From: Cryobacterium sp. GrIS_2_6
GTDB lineage: Bacteria; Actinomycetota; Actinomycetes; Actinomycetales; Microbacteriaceae
DNA length: 64,000 nt
Assembly: GCF_035984545.1 (NCBI RefSeq)
Contig: NZ_JAXCHP010000001.1
Coordinates: 1,116,001-1,180,000, forward strand
Direction of reading: 5' to 3'
Shown here piece after piece: positions 16,102-24,829 of this stretch; within the stretch, counting starts at the first letter, position 1; every line of letters begins with the position of its first letter. The translations under genes were made by a program, and so were the position numbers. The notes beneath the pieces are model-generated. The model searched no databases. It was given only the letters and a program-made list of their open reading frames with translations, and was not told the DNA's origin.

Positions 16102-16707
16102 GTGGCCGTGCGGGTGCTCGGAATCGACCCCGGGCTCACCCGTTGCGGCGTCGGTGTCGTCGACGTCGCGCCGAACCGCACGGCGACCCTCGTCGACGTC
16201 ACCGTGTTGCGCAGCTCACCCGACCTGCCACTCGAGCAGCGCCTGCTGGTGCTGAGCCGCGGACTCGAGGAGATGATGGACCGGCACAAGCCGGCCTTTG
16301 TCGCGATCGAGCGCGTCTTCGCCCAGCACAACGTGCGCACGGTGATGGGCACCGCCCAGATCAGCGGGGTCGCCCTCCTGCTCGCCGCCCAGCGCGGCCT
16401 CACGGTCACCCTGCATACCCCGAGTGAGGTCAAGGCGGCGATCACCGGCTACGGCTCGGCGGACAAGGCCCAGGTCGGCGCCATGGTCGCCCGCGTGCTC
16501 GGCCTCAGCGAGGTCCCGAAACCGGCGGATGCCGCGGACGCGCTCGCCTTGGCGATCTGCCACGCCTGGCGAACCGGGGCATCAGGAGGCACCCTGCCGA
16601 CGACAGACGGACTCCCGGGCGGCGCACTCACGCCGGCACAGGCGGCGTGGCGCGCCGCGGAGCGCCACGCGGCGGCGTCGGCGGTGCCCCGTAGGCTTGA
16701 GCGATGA
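16102..16707 (+). CDS. ruvC: Holliday junction resolvase RuvC
   Basis: A 201-residue RNase H-fold endonuclease that cleaves Holliday junctions. Acidic residues are visible in LGIDPGLT (first Asp), FVAIERVF (Glu) and [12 protein letters not shown] (two Asp). It starts with GTG 6 bp after yebC and overlaps ruvA by 4 bases. The C-terminal 35 residues are an Ala-rich extension. Confidence 0.97.
   Translation: MAVRVLGIDPGLTRCGVGVVDVAPNRTATLVDVTVLRSSPDLPLEQRLLVLSRGLEEMMDRHKPAFVAIERVFAQHNVRTVMGTAQISGVALLLAAQRGLTVTLHTPSEVKAAITGYGSADKAQVGAMVARVLGLSEVPKPADAADALALAICHAWRTGASGGTLPTTDGLPGGALTPAQAAWRAAERHAAASAVPRRLER
16692..16697 (+). promoter_or_regulatory. Internal -10 box before ruvA (leaderless pattern)
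   Basis: Inside the 3' end of ruvC, TAGGCT is followed by six bases and the ruvA ATG at 16704. It may give a separate leaderless ruvAB transcript in addition to read-through from ruvC. Confidence 0.4.
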
Positions 16708-17333
16708 TCTCTTCCGTACGTGGACTCGTCCTCTCCACCGTTGGCTCGACGGCGGTGCTCGAGGTCGGGGGAGTCGGGCTCGCCGTGCAGGTCACGCCCA
16801 CGACCGCCCTCGGCCTCCGGCACGGCAGCGAGGCGCGCCTGCTGACAACCCTGCTGGTCCGGGAGGACTCGCTCACCCTCTACGGCTTCGCGACCGCTGA
16901 CGAGCTGTCCGTCTTCGAGCTGCTCGTGGGCGTCACAGGGGTCGGCCCGAAGTCCGCGCTCGGCGTACTCGCCGTGCTCACCCCGAACCAGGTGGCCCAG
17001 GCCGTCGCAGCTGAAGACGACGCCGTCTTCCGCAAGGTCAGCGGTATCGGGCCGAAGACCGCGAAGCTCATCATCCTGTCCCTCGCCGGCAAGGTCGTGG
17101 TTTCGGCCGTCGACGGGGCGCCCCGCACCAGGCGTCCTGCCGTGGCGAGTCCCGCAGCAAGCGTCCAGGCCGCCCTGATCGGCCTCGGCTGGTCCGAGCG
17201 CGTGGCGGAGGAAGCCGTCAGGGAGACCCTCGCCGAGGCCGCCGAACCCGACCTGATCGGTGTCGCCGCCCTGCTGAGGCTCGTCCTCGCCCGGCTCGGA
17301 CCGGCGCACCAGGCTTCGGAGGACCGGCAGTGA
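16704..17333 (+). CDS. ruvA: Holliday junction DNA helicase subunit RuvA
   Basis: A 209-residue junction-binding subunit. The N-terminal OB fold has the motif [10 protein letters not shown] and [12 protein letters not shown]. Helix-hairpin-helix motifs follow ([17 protein letters not shown] and [14 protein letters not shown]), and the C-terminal domain III binds RuvB. It overlaps ruvC and ruvB by 4 bases on each side. Confidence 0.97.
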   Translation: MISSVRGLVLSTVGSTAVLEVGGVGLAVQVTPTTALGLRHGSEARLLTTLLVREDSLTLYGFATADELSVFELLVGVTGVGPKSALGVLAVLTPNQVAQAVAAEDDAVFRKVSGIGPKTAKLIILSLAGKVVVSAVDGAPRTRRPAVASPAASVQAALIGLGWSERVAEEAVRETLAEAAEPDLIGVAALLRLVLARLGPAHQASEDRQ

Positions 17334-18400
17334 CATCGGAACAGTTCGCGGCGATGCCGGACCCCGGGGTCGAGCTCACGAGCCCGCTGCTCGAGGGTGA
17401 GGCCGAGCTGGCATTCGAGGGCGCGCTCCGGCCGCGGAGCCTCGCGGAATTCGTCGGCCAGCAGAAGGTGCGCGGCCAGTTGCAGCTCATGCTCACCGCC
17501 GCAACGATGCAGAATCGCACGCCAGACCACATCCTGCTCGCCGGCCCTCCCGGCCTCGGCAAGACAACGCTCGCCATGATCATCGCCTACGAGGGCAGCC
17601 GCCCGCTGCGCATGTCGAGCGGTCCGGCCATTCAGCACGCCGGTGACCTGGCGGCGGTGCTGTCCTCCCTCGTGCCAGGCGAAGTGCTCTTCATCGACGA
17701 GATCCACCGGATGGCCAGGTCCGCAGAGGAGATGCTCTACCTCGCGATGGAGGACTTCCGCATCGACATCATGGTGGGCAAGGGCGCAGGCGCCACGTCC
17801 GTGCCGCTCGACCTCGCTCCGTTCACCCTCGTCGGAGCGACGACACGGTCCGGGATGCTCCCGAACCCGCTCCGCGACCGGTTCGGGTTCACGGCACACC
17901 TCGAGTTCTATGCCAGCCAGGAGCTGGAACAGGTCCTCGCCCGCGCGGCGACCATGCTCGACCTCGACATCGACAGGGAGGCCATCGCGGAGATCGCCGG
18001 TCGCTGTAGGGGAACGCCGCGTATCGCGAACCGGCTCTTGCGCAGGGTGCGCGACTACGCCCTCGTCCATGGCGGTGCCGCCGACCTCGCGGCCGTCCAC
18101 GCGGCTCTCGAACTCTACGACGTCGACCCGATCGGCCTCGACAGGCTCGACCGAGAGGTCATGAACATCATCCTTACCCGTTTTGGGGGTGGGCCGGTCG
18201 GACTGAACACCCTCGCCGTCTCGGTGGGGGAAGAATCCGAGACCGTCGAGTCGGTCGTGGAGCCGTTCCTGGTACGGATAGGCTTCCTCACGCGCACCCC
18301 GCGTGGCCGCATGGCCACGGCAGCCGCCTGGCGGCACTTCGGGCTCGCCGATCCGAACGACGTCGGCCGCCAACCCGCCCTTCCGCTTGATGACCTATAA
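17330..18400 (+). CDS. ruvB: Holliday junction branch-migration ATPase RuvB
   Basis: A 356-residue AAA+ motor for branch migration. Walker A is [11 protein letters not shown], Walker B LFIDEIHR, and sensor 1 is in [11 protein letters not shown]. The C-terminal winged helix (about 270-340) contains [14 protein letters not shown] start, with a GTGA overlap with ruvA. Confidence 0.98.
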   Translation: MTSEQFAAMPDPGVELTSPLLEGEAELAFEGALRPRSLAEFVGQQKVRGQLQLMLTAATMQNRTPDHILLAGPPGLGKTTLAMIIAYEGSRPLRMSSGPAIQHAGDLAAVLSSLVPGEVLFIDEIHRMARSAEEMLYLAMEDFRIDIMVGKGAGATSVPLDLAPFTLVGATTRSGMLPNPLRDRFGFTAHLEFYASQELEQVLARAATMLDLDIDREAIAEIAGRCRGTPRIANRLLRRVRDYALVHGGAADLAAVHAALELYDVDPIGLDRLDREVMNIILTRFGGGPVGLNTLAVSVGEESETVESVVEPFLVRIGFLTRTPRGRMATAAAWRHFGLADPNDVGRQPALPLDDL

Positions 18401-18401
18401 T
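18396..18401 (+). promoter_or_regulatory. Consensus -10 box overlapping the ruvB stop codon
   Basis: TATAAT overlaps the ruvB TAA (18398-18400) and lies 77 bp before yajC. No clear -35 box is seen. A GTG at 18407, in frame with yajC, begins 5 bases after the box, so a 24-residue N-terminal extension of YajC from a leaderless mRNA is possible. Confidence 0.4.
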
Positions 18402-18478
18402 TCGATGTGGTTCGCTCCGAGCCGCATGTACGCACACGCTTCGGCCACCGCGCCGCAACTGAAAGGCATTGCTGCACT

Positions 18479-18925
18479 ATGGATCCGTTGACTCTCGTCA
18501 TGCTCGCCGTACTGGCGCTGCTGGTGTTCTTTATGTTCCGCAACGGCCGCAAGCGCCAGAAGGAACAGGCGTCGCTGCAGTCGCAGATGGTCGCGGGAGC
18601 GAACGTCATGACTAACTTCGGTATGTACGGAACCATTCTGTCGATCGACGAGGAAGCAAACAAGGTCGAGCTCGAGATTGCTCCCGGAACCGTCGTCCAG
18701 ATGCACCGCCAGGCGATCTCCCGCGTCGTCGAGCCCGCCGTCACCGACGAGTCCGCCGACGAAGCCGATGCCGAACTCGAGTCGTCGACCAACGACGCCC
18801 GCACGGCCCGGCTCAACGAAGACGACGCGATCGTCCTGGGCGAACCAGAGTTCGGTGAGCGCATCGCCGACGAGGCCCCCTCAACCGATCCGACCAAGAG
18901 CGACCCCACCAAGGGCGACGCGTAA
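18479..18925 (+). CDS. yajC: Preprotein translocase subunit YajC
   Basis: A 148-residue accessory subunit of the SecDF-YajC complex. One N-terminal membrane helix (LTLVMLAVLALLVFFMFRNG) leads to a basic stretch and the conserved cytoplasmic domain (GMYGTILSIDEEANKVELEI), then an acidic Asp/Glu/Thr-rich tail. ATG 18479 gives the usual N-terminus MDPLTLV, with GAAAGG about 12 bases upstream. secD begins 63 bp downstream. Confidence 0.93.
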   Translation: MDPLTLVMLAVLALLVFFMFRNGRKRQKEQASLQSQMVAGANVMTNFGMYGTILSIDEEANKVELEIAPGTVVQMHRQAISRVVEPAVTDESADEADAELESSTNDARTARLNEDDAIVLGEPEFGERIADEAPSTDPTKSDPTKGDA

Positions 18926-18988
18926 CCAACCCTCGCCCGGCTCGCGTCCTTGTGGCGCCCGCACGCGTATAGAAAGCTGAGTTCCAAG

Positions 18989-20707
18989 GTGGCAAAGTCG
19001 ACTCCGGCCAAGAAGGCCTGGCGTTCCCTGACGTGGCTGGGGGTGATCGTCATCGGCCTGGTCGCAGTCAACCTCTTCGGTGTCCTCACCGCCGGAGGGT
19101 CCTGGGCGCCCAAGCTGGCCCTGGACCTCGAGGGTGGCACGCAGATCATCCTCGCGCCGAAGCTCGAGTCCGGTCAGTCCGTCTCCCCGGAGCAGCTGAA
19201 CCAGGCTGTGTCGATCATCCGGCAGCGCATCGACTCCTCCGGTGTCTCCGAGGCGGAGATCAACACGAGCGGCCAGAACATCGTCGTGTCGATCCCGGGA
19301 ATCCCGGACGACGCAACCATCAACCGGATCGAATCGTCCGCGAAGCTCGAGTTCCGCCCGGTCCTGGTCGCCGCCGCCCCGTCGACGGCAGCTGTCGGCG
19401 CCGACGGTACCGCAACACCGACTCCGGTAGCCACGGTCGACCCGAGCCTGTCGAGCACGCCGACGGCCGTACCGACGAACGGCAGCGATCTCAGCTGGGT
19501 GACACCGGCGCTCAAGGCGCAGTACGACGCCTTCGACTGCTCGACCATTGACACCTCCAACGTCGCACCGGCCGACCAGCCGCTCGTGACCTGTGAGACA
19601 GACGGTTCGGTCAAGTACGTCCTCGGGCCGGTGGAGGTCAGCGGCGAGAACGTCTCAGACGCCACCAACGGCCAGAAGACGACCCAGTCCGGTGCCACCA
19701 CGGGCGAGTGGGTCGTCAACATCAAGTTCGACGATCAGGGCACTAAGGACTTCGCGACGGTCAGCACCCGGCTGAGCGGCCTCACCGGCGTTCAGAACCA
19801 GTTCGCGATCGTGCTCGACGGCAAGGTCATCTCCGCACCACGCACCCTCGCCGTGATCACGGACGGCAACGCCCAGATCAGCGGCAGTTTCGAGCAGGCA
19901 TCGTCGAAGGTGCTCGCGGACCAGCTGAAGTTCGGAGCCTTGCCGCTGAGCTTCACCGTGCAGAGCCAGGACACGATCTCGGCGACCCTCGGTTCGACCC
20001 AGCTCGTGAGCGGCCTCATCGCCGGCCTGATCGGTCTCATCCTGGTCGTGCTGTACTCGCTCCTGCAGTACCGACTGCTCGGTTTCGTCACGATTGCGTC
20101 GCTCGTTGTCGCCGCTGTCATCACCTACCTGCTGATCACGATCCTGTCCTGGCGTGAGGGGTACCGGCTCTCCCTCGCCGGAGTCGCAGGGTTGATCGTC
20201 GCCATCGGGATCACGGCGGACTCGTTCATCGTGTACTTCGAACGAGTGCGCGACGAGTTGCGCGACGGCCGCGGGCTGGAATCGGCCGTGGAAGCGGGCT
20301 GGAAGCGCGCCATCCGCACGGTCCTCGCCTCCGACGCGGTCAACTTCCTCGCCGCGGGCGTGCTCTTCATCGTCGCCGTCGGAAACGTGAAGGGCTTCGC
20401 CCTGACGCTAGGACTCACGACGATCGTCGACGTCGCCGTCGTGGCGCTCTTCACCCACCCGGTCCTGCAGCTGCTCGCCCAGACGCGCTTCTTCAACGAG
20501 GGCCACCGGTTCAGCGGTCTGGACCCGAGGGCTCTCGGAGCCACCTACCGGGGGAGGGCGAAGTTCCGACCCTCAGACGAGGTCGCCTCCGCCAAGTTGT
20601 CGTCCGCGAGCCGTGAGGCAGCGAAGCGCCAGACCATCGCCGAGCGGAAAGCATCAGAACTCGTCGGGTCCTCCTCGGACCGGTCGACCGACGGGAAGGA
20701 TTCCTAA
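18989..20707 (+). CDS. secD: Protein translocase subunit SecD
   Basis: A 572-residue inner-membrane protein that uses the proton gradient to pull exported proteins through SecYEG. TM1 is near residues 13-33, followed by LDLEGGTQI, the large extracellular P1 domain (with an actinobacterial Thr/Pro/Ala-rich insert near 130-170) and five more membrane helices carrying LAGVAGLIVAIGITADSFIV. The C-terminus is a charged cytoplasmic tail. GTG 18989 gives the typical MAKSTPAKKAW start; a TTG at 18950 is in frame but less likely. Confidence 0.96.
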   Translation: MAKSTPAKKAWRSLTWLGVIVIGLVAVNLFGVLTAGGSWAPKLALDLEGGTQIILAPKLESGQSVSPEQLNQAVSIIRQRIDSSGVSEAEINTSGQNIVVSIPGIPDDATINRIESSAKLEFRPVLVAAAPSTAAVGADGTATPTPVATVDPSLSSTPTAVPTNGSDLSWVTPALKAQYDAFDCSTIDTSNVAPADQPLVTCETDGSVKYVLGPVEVSGENVSDATNGQKTTQSGATTGEWVVNIKFDDQGTKDFATVSTRLSGLTGVQNQFAIVLDGKVISAPRTLAVITDGNAQISGSFEQASSKVLADQLKFGALPLSFTVQSQDTISATLGSTQLVSGLIAGLIGLILVVLYSLLQYRLLGFVTIASLVVAAVITYLLITILSWREGYRLSLAGVAGLIVAIGITADSFIVYFERVRDELRDGRGLESAVEAGWKRAIRTVLASDAVNFLAAGVLFIVAVGNVKGFALTLGLTTIVDVAVVALFTHPVLQLLAQTRFFNEGHRFSGLDPRALGATYRGRAKFRPSDEVASAKLSSASREAAKRQTIAERKASELVGSSSDRSTDGKDS

Positions 20708-21723
20708 TGGCAAGCTTTTCCCAGTTCGGCAACGACCTGCACACCGGCAAGCGCTCCTTCAACATCATCGGGCGTCGTAAACTCTGGTATTCCCTGGCCG
20801 GTATCGCCATACTGATCGCGCTCGTGGTGCCCCAGCTTCGAGGCGGCTTCGTCTTCGGTATCGAATTCACCGGCGGCTCCGAATTCGTCGTGAGCGACGT
20901 CGCGACCCAGAACCAGTCGCTCGCGGTCAAGGCCGTGACGAGCATCGAGCCCTCCGCGGTTCCGAAGGTGTCGAATGTCAGCACCACCGGCATCCGCATT
21001 CAGACGGACCAGCTGTCGAGCGACGCGACCCGGCAGATGCGCACAGCACTCGCCGACGCATACGGCGTGCCCGCCGAGCAGGTCACGGCGTCGTTCATCG
21101 GCCCGTCGTGGGGTGCGGACATCACCGGTCAGGCACTCAGAGGCCTCGGGATCTTCCTCGTCCTCGCCGCGATCGGCATGGCCCTGTACTTCAGGACCTG
21201 GAAGATGTCCCTCGCCGCGATGGTCGCGCTGCTGCACGACCTCATCATCACGGCCGGGTTCTACGGGATCACCGGGTTCGAGATCACCCCGGCCGCGGTG
21301 ATCGGGTTCCTGACGATTCTCGGATACTCGCTCTACGACACCGTCGTGGTGTTCGACAAGATCCGTGAGAACACCCGCGAAGACGGACCGGAATCACGCA
21401 GGACCTTCGCAGACTCTGTCAACCTCGCGGTGAACCAGACGCTCGTGCGTTCCATCAACACCTCCGTCGTCGCGATCCTTCCGGTCGGCTCGATCCTCTT
21501 CATCGGCGCGTTCGTGCTCGGGGCAGGGACGCTGCGCGACATCTCGCTCGCGCTCCTGATCGGCATCATCGCCGGCGCGTACTCGACCATCTTCATCGCA
21601 TCTCCGCTGTACGCCCAGCTCCGCACGATGGAACCCGGAGTGCGCAAGCGTGACAAGAAGGCGCTGGCCCTGCGCGCCAAGGCGTCCTCCGCGCCGAAGA
21701 CGGACGTGCGCGTCACCGTCTAG
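20707..21723 (+). CDS. secF: Protein translocase subunit SecF
   Basis: A 338-residue six-helix partner of SecD. It has TM1 (about 22-42), the FGIEFTGGSEF motif, the P4 ectodomain, and the helices with TILGYSLYDTVVVFDKIREN and SINTSV. The ATG shares a base with the secD stop (TAATG), implying coupled translation. A hairpin at 21748-21778 follows. Confidence 0.97.
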   Translation: MASFSQFGNDLHTGKRSFNIIGRRKLWYSLAGIAILIALVVPQLRGGFVFGIEFTGGSEFVVSDVATQNQSLAVKAVTSIEPSAVPKVSNVSTTGIRIQTDQLSSDATRQMRTALADAYGVPAEQVTASFIGPSWGADITGQALRGLGIFLVLAAIGMALYFRTWKMSLAAMVALLHDLIITAGFYGITGFEITPAAVIGFLTILGYSLYDTVVVFDKIRENTREDGPESRRTFADSVNLAVNQTLVRSINTSVVAILPVGSILFIGAFVLGAGTLRDISLALLIGIIAGAYSTIFIASPLYAQLRTMEPGVRKRDKKALALRAKASSAPKTDVRVTV

Positions 21724-21747
21724 CCGCACCGGATCCCCGCCAATCCC

Positions 21748-21778
21748 GCCGCTCCCCGGCCAATTCGAGGGGAGCGGC
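21748..21778 (+). terminator. Hairpin after secF
   Basis: GCCGCTCCCC (21748-21757) and GGGGAGCGGC (21769-21778) form a 10-bp GC-rich stem with an 11-base loop, 24 bp after the secF stop. There is no T-run, so termination may be partial. Confidence 0.5.
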
Positions 21779-21800
21779 ACGGAGCGGTCGGAAAAGGCGC

Positions 21801-21806
21801 GATAAT
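21801..21806 (+). promoter_or_regulatory. Probable -10 box of the rel transcript
   Basis: GATAAT is followed by six bases and the ATG of a 12-codon frame (21813-21851) that ends one base before rel. By the spacing rule seen at other genes here, transcription would begin at or near 21813. Confidence 0.4.
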
Positions 21807-21812
21807 TGCTGG

Positions 21813-21851
21813 ATGCCCGGGACTGGCCGGGCGCTCGCGAACGAGGTGTGA
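21813..21851 (+). CDS. Putative 12-residue leader peptide upstream of rel
   Basis: ATG 21813 to TGA 21849-21851 encodes MPGTGRALANEV. Its ATG sits 6 bases after GATAAT, as in leaderless genes, and its stop is one base before the rel ATG at 21853. Terminating ribosomes would be placed for re-initiation at rel. The frame is short and could be chance; expression is not shown. Confidence 0.3.
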   Translation: MPGTGRALANEV

Positions 21852-21852
21852 G

Positions 21853-24123
21853 ATGACGGAAACGACGACACCGCCACCGAACGCGCCGCTGCCCGCCGCT
21901 TCCCTCCGGCGTCTCGTTCCGCGGATCTTCTCCCGCGCCCAGCCGGTCGGCGCCGTGGACACCCTGCTCCGGACCGTGCGGATGCACCACCCGAAGGTCG
22001 ACCTGTCGATCATCGAGCGCGCGTATACCGCAGCGGAACGCGCCCACGAGGGGCAGGTGCGCCGCAGCGGAGAACCGTACATCACCCATCCGGTCGCGGT
22101 CGCCCAGATTCTCGCAGACCTCGGCATCGGTCCGAAGACCGTCGCAGCAGCCCTGCTGCACGACACCGTTGAAGACACCGAGTACACCCTCGACCAGTTG
22201 CGCGCCGACTTCGGCGACGAGATCGCGATGCTCGTCGACGGCGTGACGAAGCTCGACAAGGTCAAGTACGGCGACAGCACCCAGGCCGAGACCGTGCGCA
22301 AGATGATCGTCGCGATGTCCAAGGATATCCGGGTACTGATCATCAAGCTCGCAGACCGGCTGCACAACGCGCGCACCTGGGGTTTCGTTCCCGCAGAGTC
22401 CGCGGTGCGCAAGGCGACGGAGACGCTCGAGATCTACGCCCCACTCGCGCACCGCCTCGGGATCCAGACCATCAAGTGGGAGCTCGAAGACCTGTCCTTC
22501 GCGGTCCTGTATCCGAAGCTCTACGCCGAGATCGAAAGCCTCGTCAAGCAGCGCACCCCGCAGCGCGAGGAATTCGTGCAGCACGTGATCGACGCGATCG
22601 TCGAAGACCTTAAGGCCGCGCGCATCCGCGGCAAGGTCGCCGGACGCCCCAAGCAGTATTACTCGATCTACCAGAAGATGGTCGTACGGGGACGCGAATT
22701 CGACGAGATCTACGACCTCGTCGGCATCCGTGTCCTCGTGAACTCGGTTCGGGACTGCTACGCCGTTCTCGGAGCGATCCATGCCCGCTGGACGCCGCTG
22801 CCCGGCCGGTTCAAGGACTACATCGCCACACCCAAGTTCAACCTCTACCAGTCCCTGCACACGACGGTGCTCGGCCCGAGTGGTCGTGCCGTCGAGATCC
22901 AGATCCGCACCCAGGAGATGCACCAGCGTGCCGAGTTCGGCGTCGCGTCGCACTGGAAGTACAAGGAGCAGACTACGGGCAAGAGCTCGGGGCCCGGCCC
23001 GCAGAGCGACACGGACATGGCCTGGCTCGCGCACATCTCCGACTGGCAGGCCGAGACCGCGGACCCCGGCGAGTTCCTGGACTCGCTGCGCTACGAAATC
23101 GGCGCCAAAGAGGTTTACGTCTTCACCCCGAAGGGCCGGGTGATCGGTCTGCCGACGGGAGCGACCCCCGTCGACTTCGCATACGCCGTGCACACGGAGG
23201 TCGGCCACCGCACCATGGGTGCCAAGGTCAACGGGCGGCTGGTGCCCCTCGAGAGCCCATTGGTCACCGGCGACGTCGTCGAGGTCTTCACCTCGAAGAA
23301 CCCGGACTCCGGGCCGAGCAAGGACTGGCTCAACTTCGTCAAGAGCCCGAGGGCCCGCAACAAGATCCGGCAGTGGTTCACCAAGGAACGCCGCGACGAG
23401 GCCATCGAACAGGGCAGGGACGCCATCGCCCGCGCGATGCGCAAGCAGAACCTTCCCCTGCAGAAGCTGATGAACCAGGACTCCTTCGCCGAGGTCGCAG
23501 CGGTGATGAAGTACGAGGACGTCTCCGCGCTCTACGCCGCGGTCGGCGAGGGGCATATCAGCACGCAGTCGGTGCTCGAGAAAGTCGTCGCGACCCTGCA
23601 GAGCGTCGAGGAGAGCGATGCGACCGATCTGCCGTTCGCGCCGAACGGACGCACCCAGACGCTGCGCAACAGCGACTCCGGGATCCTCGTCCGCGGCGCC
23701 CCGGACATCCTGGTCAAACTCGCCCGTTGCTGTACCCCGGTTCCGGGAGACAAGGTAGTCGGCTTCATCACGCGCGGCGCCGGAGTCTCCGTGCACCAGG
23801 CATCCTGTCGCAATGTGCAGTCGCTGCTCAAGGAACCGGAGCGGATGATCGAGGTCGATTGGGCCCCCACATCGAAGAGCCTGTTCCTGGTCCAGATCCA
23901 GATCGAGGCCCTCGACCGCTCAGGACTCCTGTCGGACGTGACCAGGGTGCTCTCCGAACATCACGTCAACATCCTTTCCGCGACCGTGCACACCTCGAGC
24001 GATCGGCTGGCGATCAGCCGTTTCGTCTTCGAGATGGGCGACACGACTCACCTGGACCGGGTACTCAACGCCGTGCGTCGCATCGACGCCGTCTACGACG
24101 TCTACCGCGTCAACGACGGGTAG
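21853..24123 (+). CDS. rel: Bifunctional (p)ppGpp synthetase/hydrolase (RSH)
   Basis: A 756-residue long RSH enzyme, the stringent-response hub. The HD hydrolase domain (about 60-215) contains YITHPVAVA and ALLHDTVEDT. The synthetase domain (about 255-375) has GREFDEIYDLVGIRVLV and the GRFKDY loop, whose RxKD form marks dual-function enzymes rather than RelA-type synthetases. The TGS domain follows (VYVFTPKGRVIGLPTGATPV), then a helical/Cys region (ARCCTPVPGD) and a C-terminal ACT domain (SGLLSDVTRVLSEHHVNI). The ATG is preceded by GAGGTGTGAG and by a possible leader peptide. The last 14 bases overlap the convergent gene at 24110. Confidence 0.97.
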   Translation: MTETTTPPPNAPLPAASLRRLVPRIFSRAQPVGAVDTLLRTVRMHHPKVDLSIIERAYTAAERAHEGQVRRSGEPYITHPVAVAQILADLGIGPKTVAAALLHDTVEDTEYTLDQLRADFGDEIAMLVDGVTKLDKVKYGDSTQAETVRKMIVAMSKDIRVLIIKLADRLHNARTWGFVPAESAVRKATETLEIYAPLAHRLGIQTIKWELEDLSFAVLYPKLYAEIESLVKQRTPQREEFVQHVIDAIVEDLKAARIRGKVAGRPKQYYSIYQKMVVRGREFDEIYDLVGIRVLVNSVRDCYAVLGAIHARWTPLPGRFKDYIATPKFNLYQSLHTTVLGPSGRAVEIQIRTQEMHQRAEFGVASHWKYKEQTTGKSSGPGPQSDTDMAWLAHISDWQAETADPGEFLDSLRYEIGAKEVYVFTPKGRVIGLPTGATPVDFAYAVHTEVGHRTMGAKVNGRLVPLESPLVTGDVVEVFTSKNPDSGPSKDWLNFVKSPRARNKIRQWFTKERRDEAIEQGRDAIARAMRKQNLPLQKLMNQDSFAEVAAVMKYEDVSALYAAVGEGHISTQSVLEKVVATLQSVEESDATDLPFAPNGRTQTLRNSDSGILVRGAPDILVKLARCCTPVPGDKVVGFITRGAGVSVHQASCRNVQSLLKEPERMIEVDWAPTSKSLFLVQIQIEALDRSGLLSDVTRVLSEHHVNILSATVHTSSDRLAISRFVFEMGDTTHLDRVLNAVRRIDAVYDVYRVNDG

Positions 24124-24724
24124 GCTTCCCGAGCGCCTGCATGGCCGTTTCCGCGGCGTCGAGCTGGACGAGCGCCCTGTGGGTGTACGGGAGGCGGTCG
24201 ATGGCGCAGGCACGCCGCGCCGCCGAGGTGTCCGGGTGGCCGGCCAGGCGGAGCAGTGTCGCGATCAGCGCCGCCGGGGCGGGAGACTTTGGGGGCGGCC
24301 AGCGCGCGAGGTCGAGTGCGGTGCGCAGCGGCCGGGTGACGAGCAGGCCGCCCGGCTGGATGCCGTCCCTGTGCGCGGTGCGGGCGCCGACGCGGATCGT
24401 GTCCTCGAGGTCGCAGACGACCTCGCGGACGCCGAAACGCGGTGACGGTGGGAAGTACGCCCGCGCCGTGATGGGCACGCAGAACTGGTGGCGCTCCGGC
24501 TCGGGAGCGAGACCATAGACCCACGCGGCGGTCAGCCGTTCCGCGATCGCCTTGACGGGTACCAGGAGGGCAAGGGACCGCGCCCGTTGGTCCCGGTCTT
24601 CCGCGAGGTCCACCGGGCTCCAGAAATCGCCGACGCGGAACAGCTCTCCGTCCAGGCACAGGCTCGAGAGCTCTGCGAGGGGGAGATCGCCCGGGGAAAG
24701 GACGTCGGGGAGTCGGATGGGCAC
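24110..24724 (-). CDS. AbiEi-like antitoxin/regulator family protein
   Basis: A 204-residue protein resembling the AbiEi-type (type IV antitoxin-like) proteins common in Actinobacteria. It has a domain near LSSLCLDGELFRVGDFWSPV, a DQRARSLA stretch with ERLTAAWVYGL, then CDLEDTIRVGARTAHRDGIQ and TRPLRTALDLAR. No AbiEii toxin partner is adjacent, so a toxin-antitoxin role is doubtful. GTG is the start, with no strong ribosome binding site. Its 3' end overlaps the rel coding end by 14 bases in the convergent direction. Confidence 0.7.
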   Translation of the reverse strand: MPIRLPDVLSPGDLPLAELSSLCLDGELFRVGDFWSPVDLAEDRDQRARSLALLVPVKAIAERLTAAWVYGLAPEPERHQFCVPITARAYFPPSPRFGVREVVCDLEDTIRVGARTAHRDGIQPGGLLVTRPLRTALDLARWPPPKSPAPAALIATLLRLAGHPDTSAARRACAIDRLPYTHRALVQLDAAETAMQALGKPTRR

Positions 24725-24754
24725 TTGGACAGGGTGCGCCCCGGAAGTACACGA

Positions 24755-24804
24755 AAGCGACGGGGCTCCGGCATCTGTGGACAGATACCGGAGCCCCGTC
24801 GCTT
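24755..24804 (-). terminator. Nested-stem terminator after the DUF349 gene
   Basis: AAGCGACGGGGCTCCGG (24755-24771) pairs over 17 bp with CCGGAGCCCCGTCGCTT (24788-24804). The loop contains a second stem, ATCTGT with ACAGAT. It lies 25 bp past the stop of the minus-strand DUF349 gene and upstream of the AbiEi-like gene, and probably separates the two. Confidence 0.8.
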
Positions 24805-24829
24805 GTGGACGGACTCCGCGGGTCGCCGC

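Noticed and set aside
21394..23796. 800-codon minus-strand frame across secF and rel
   Set aside because: Antisense to two genes with full conserved motifs; composition typical of a GC shadow.
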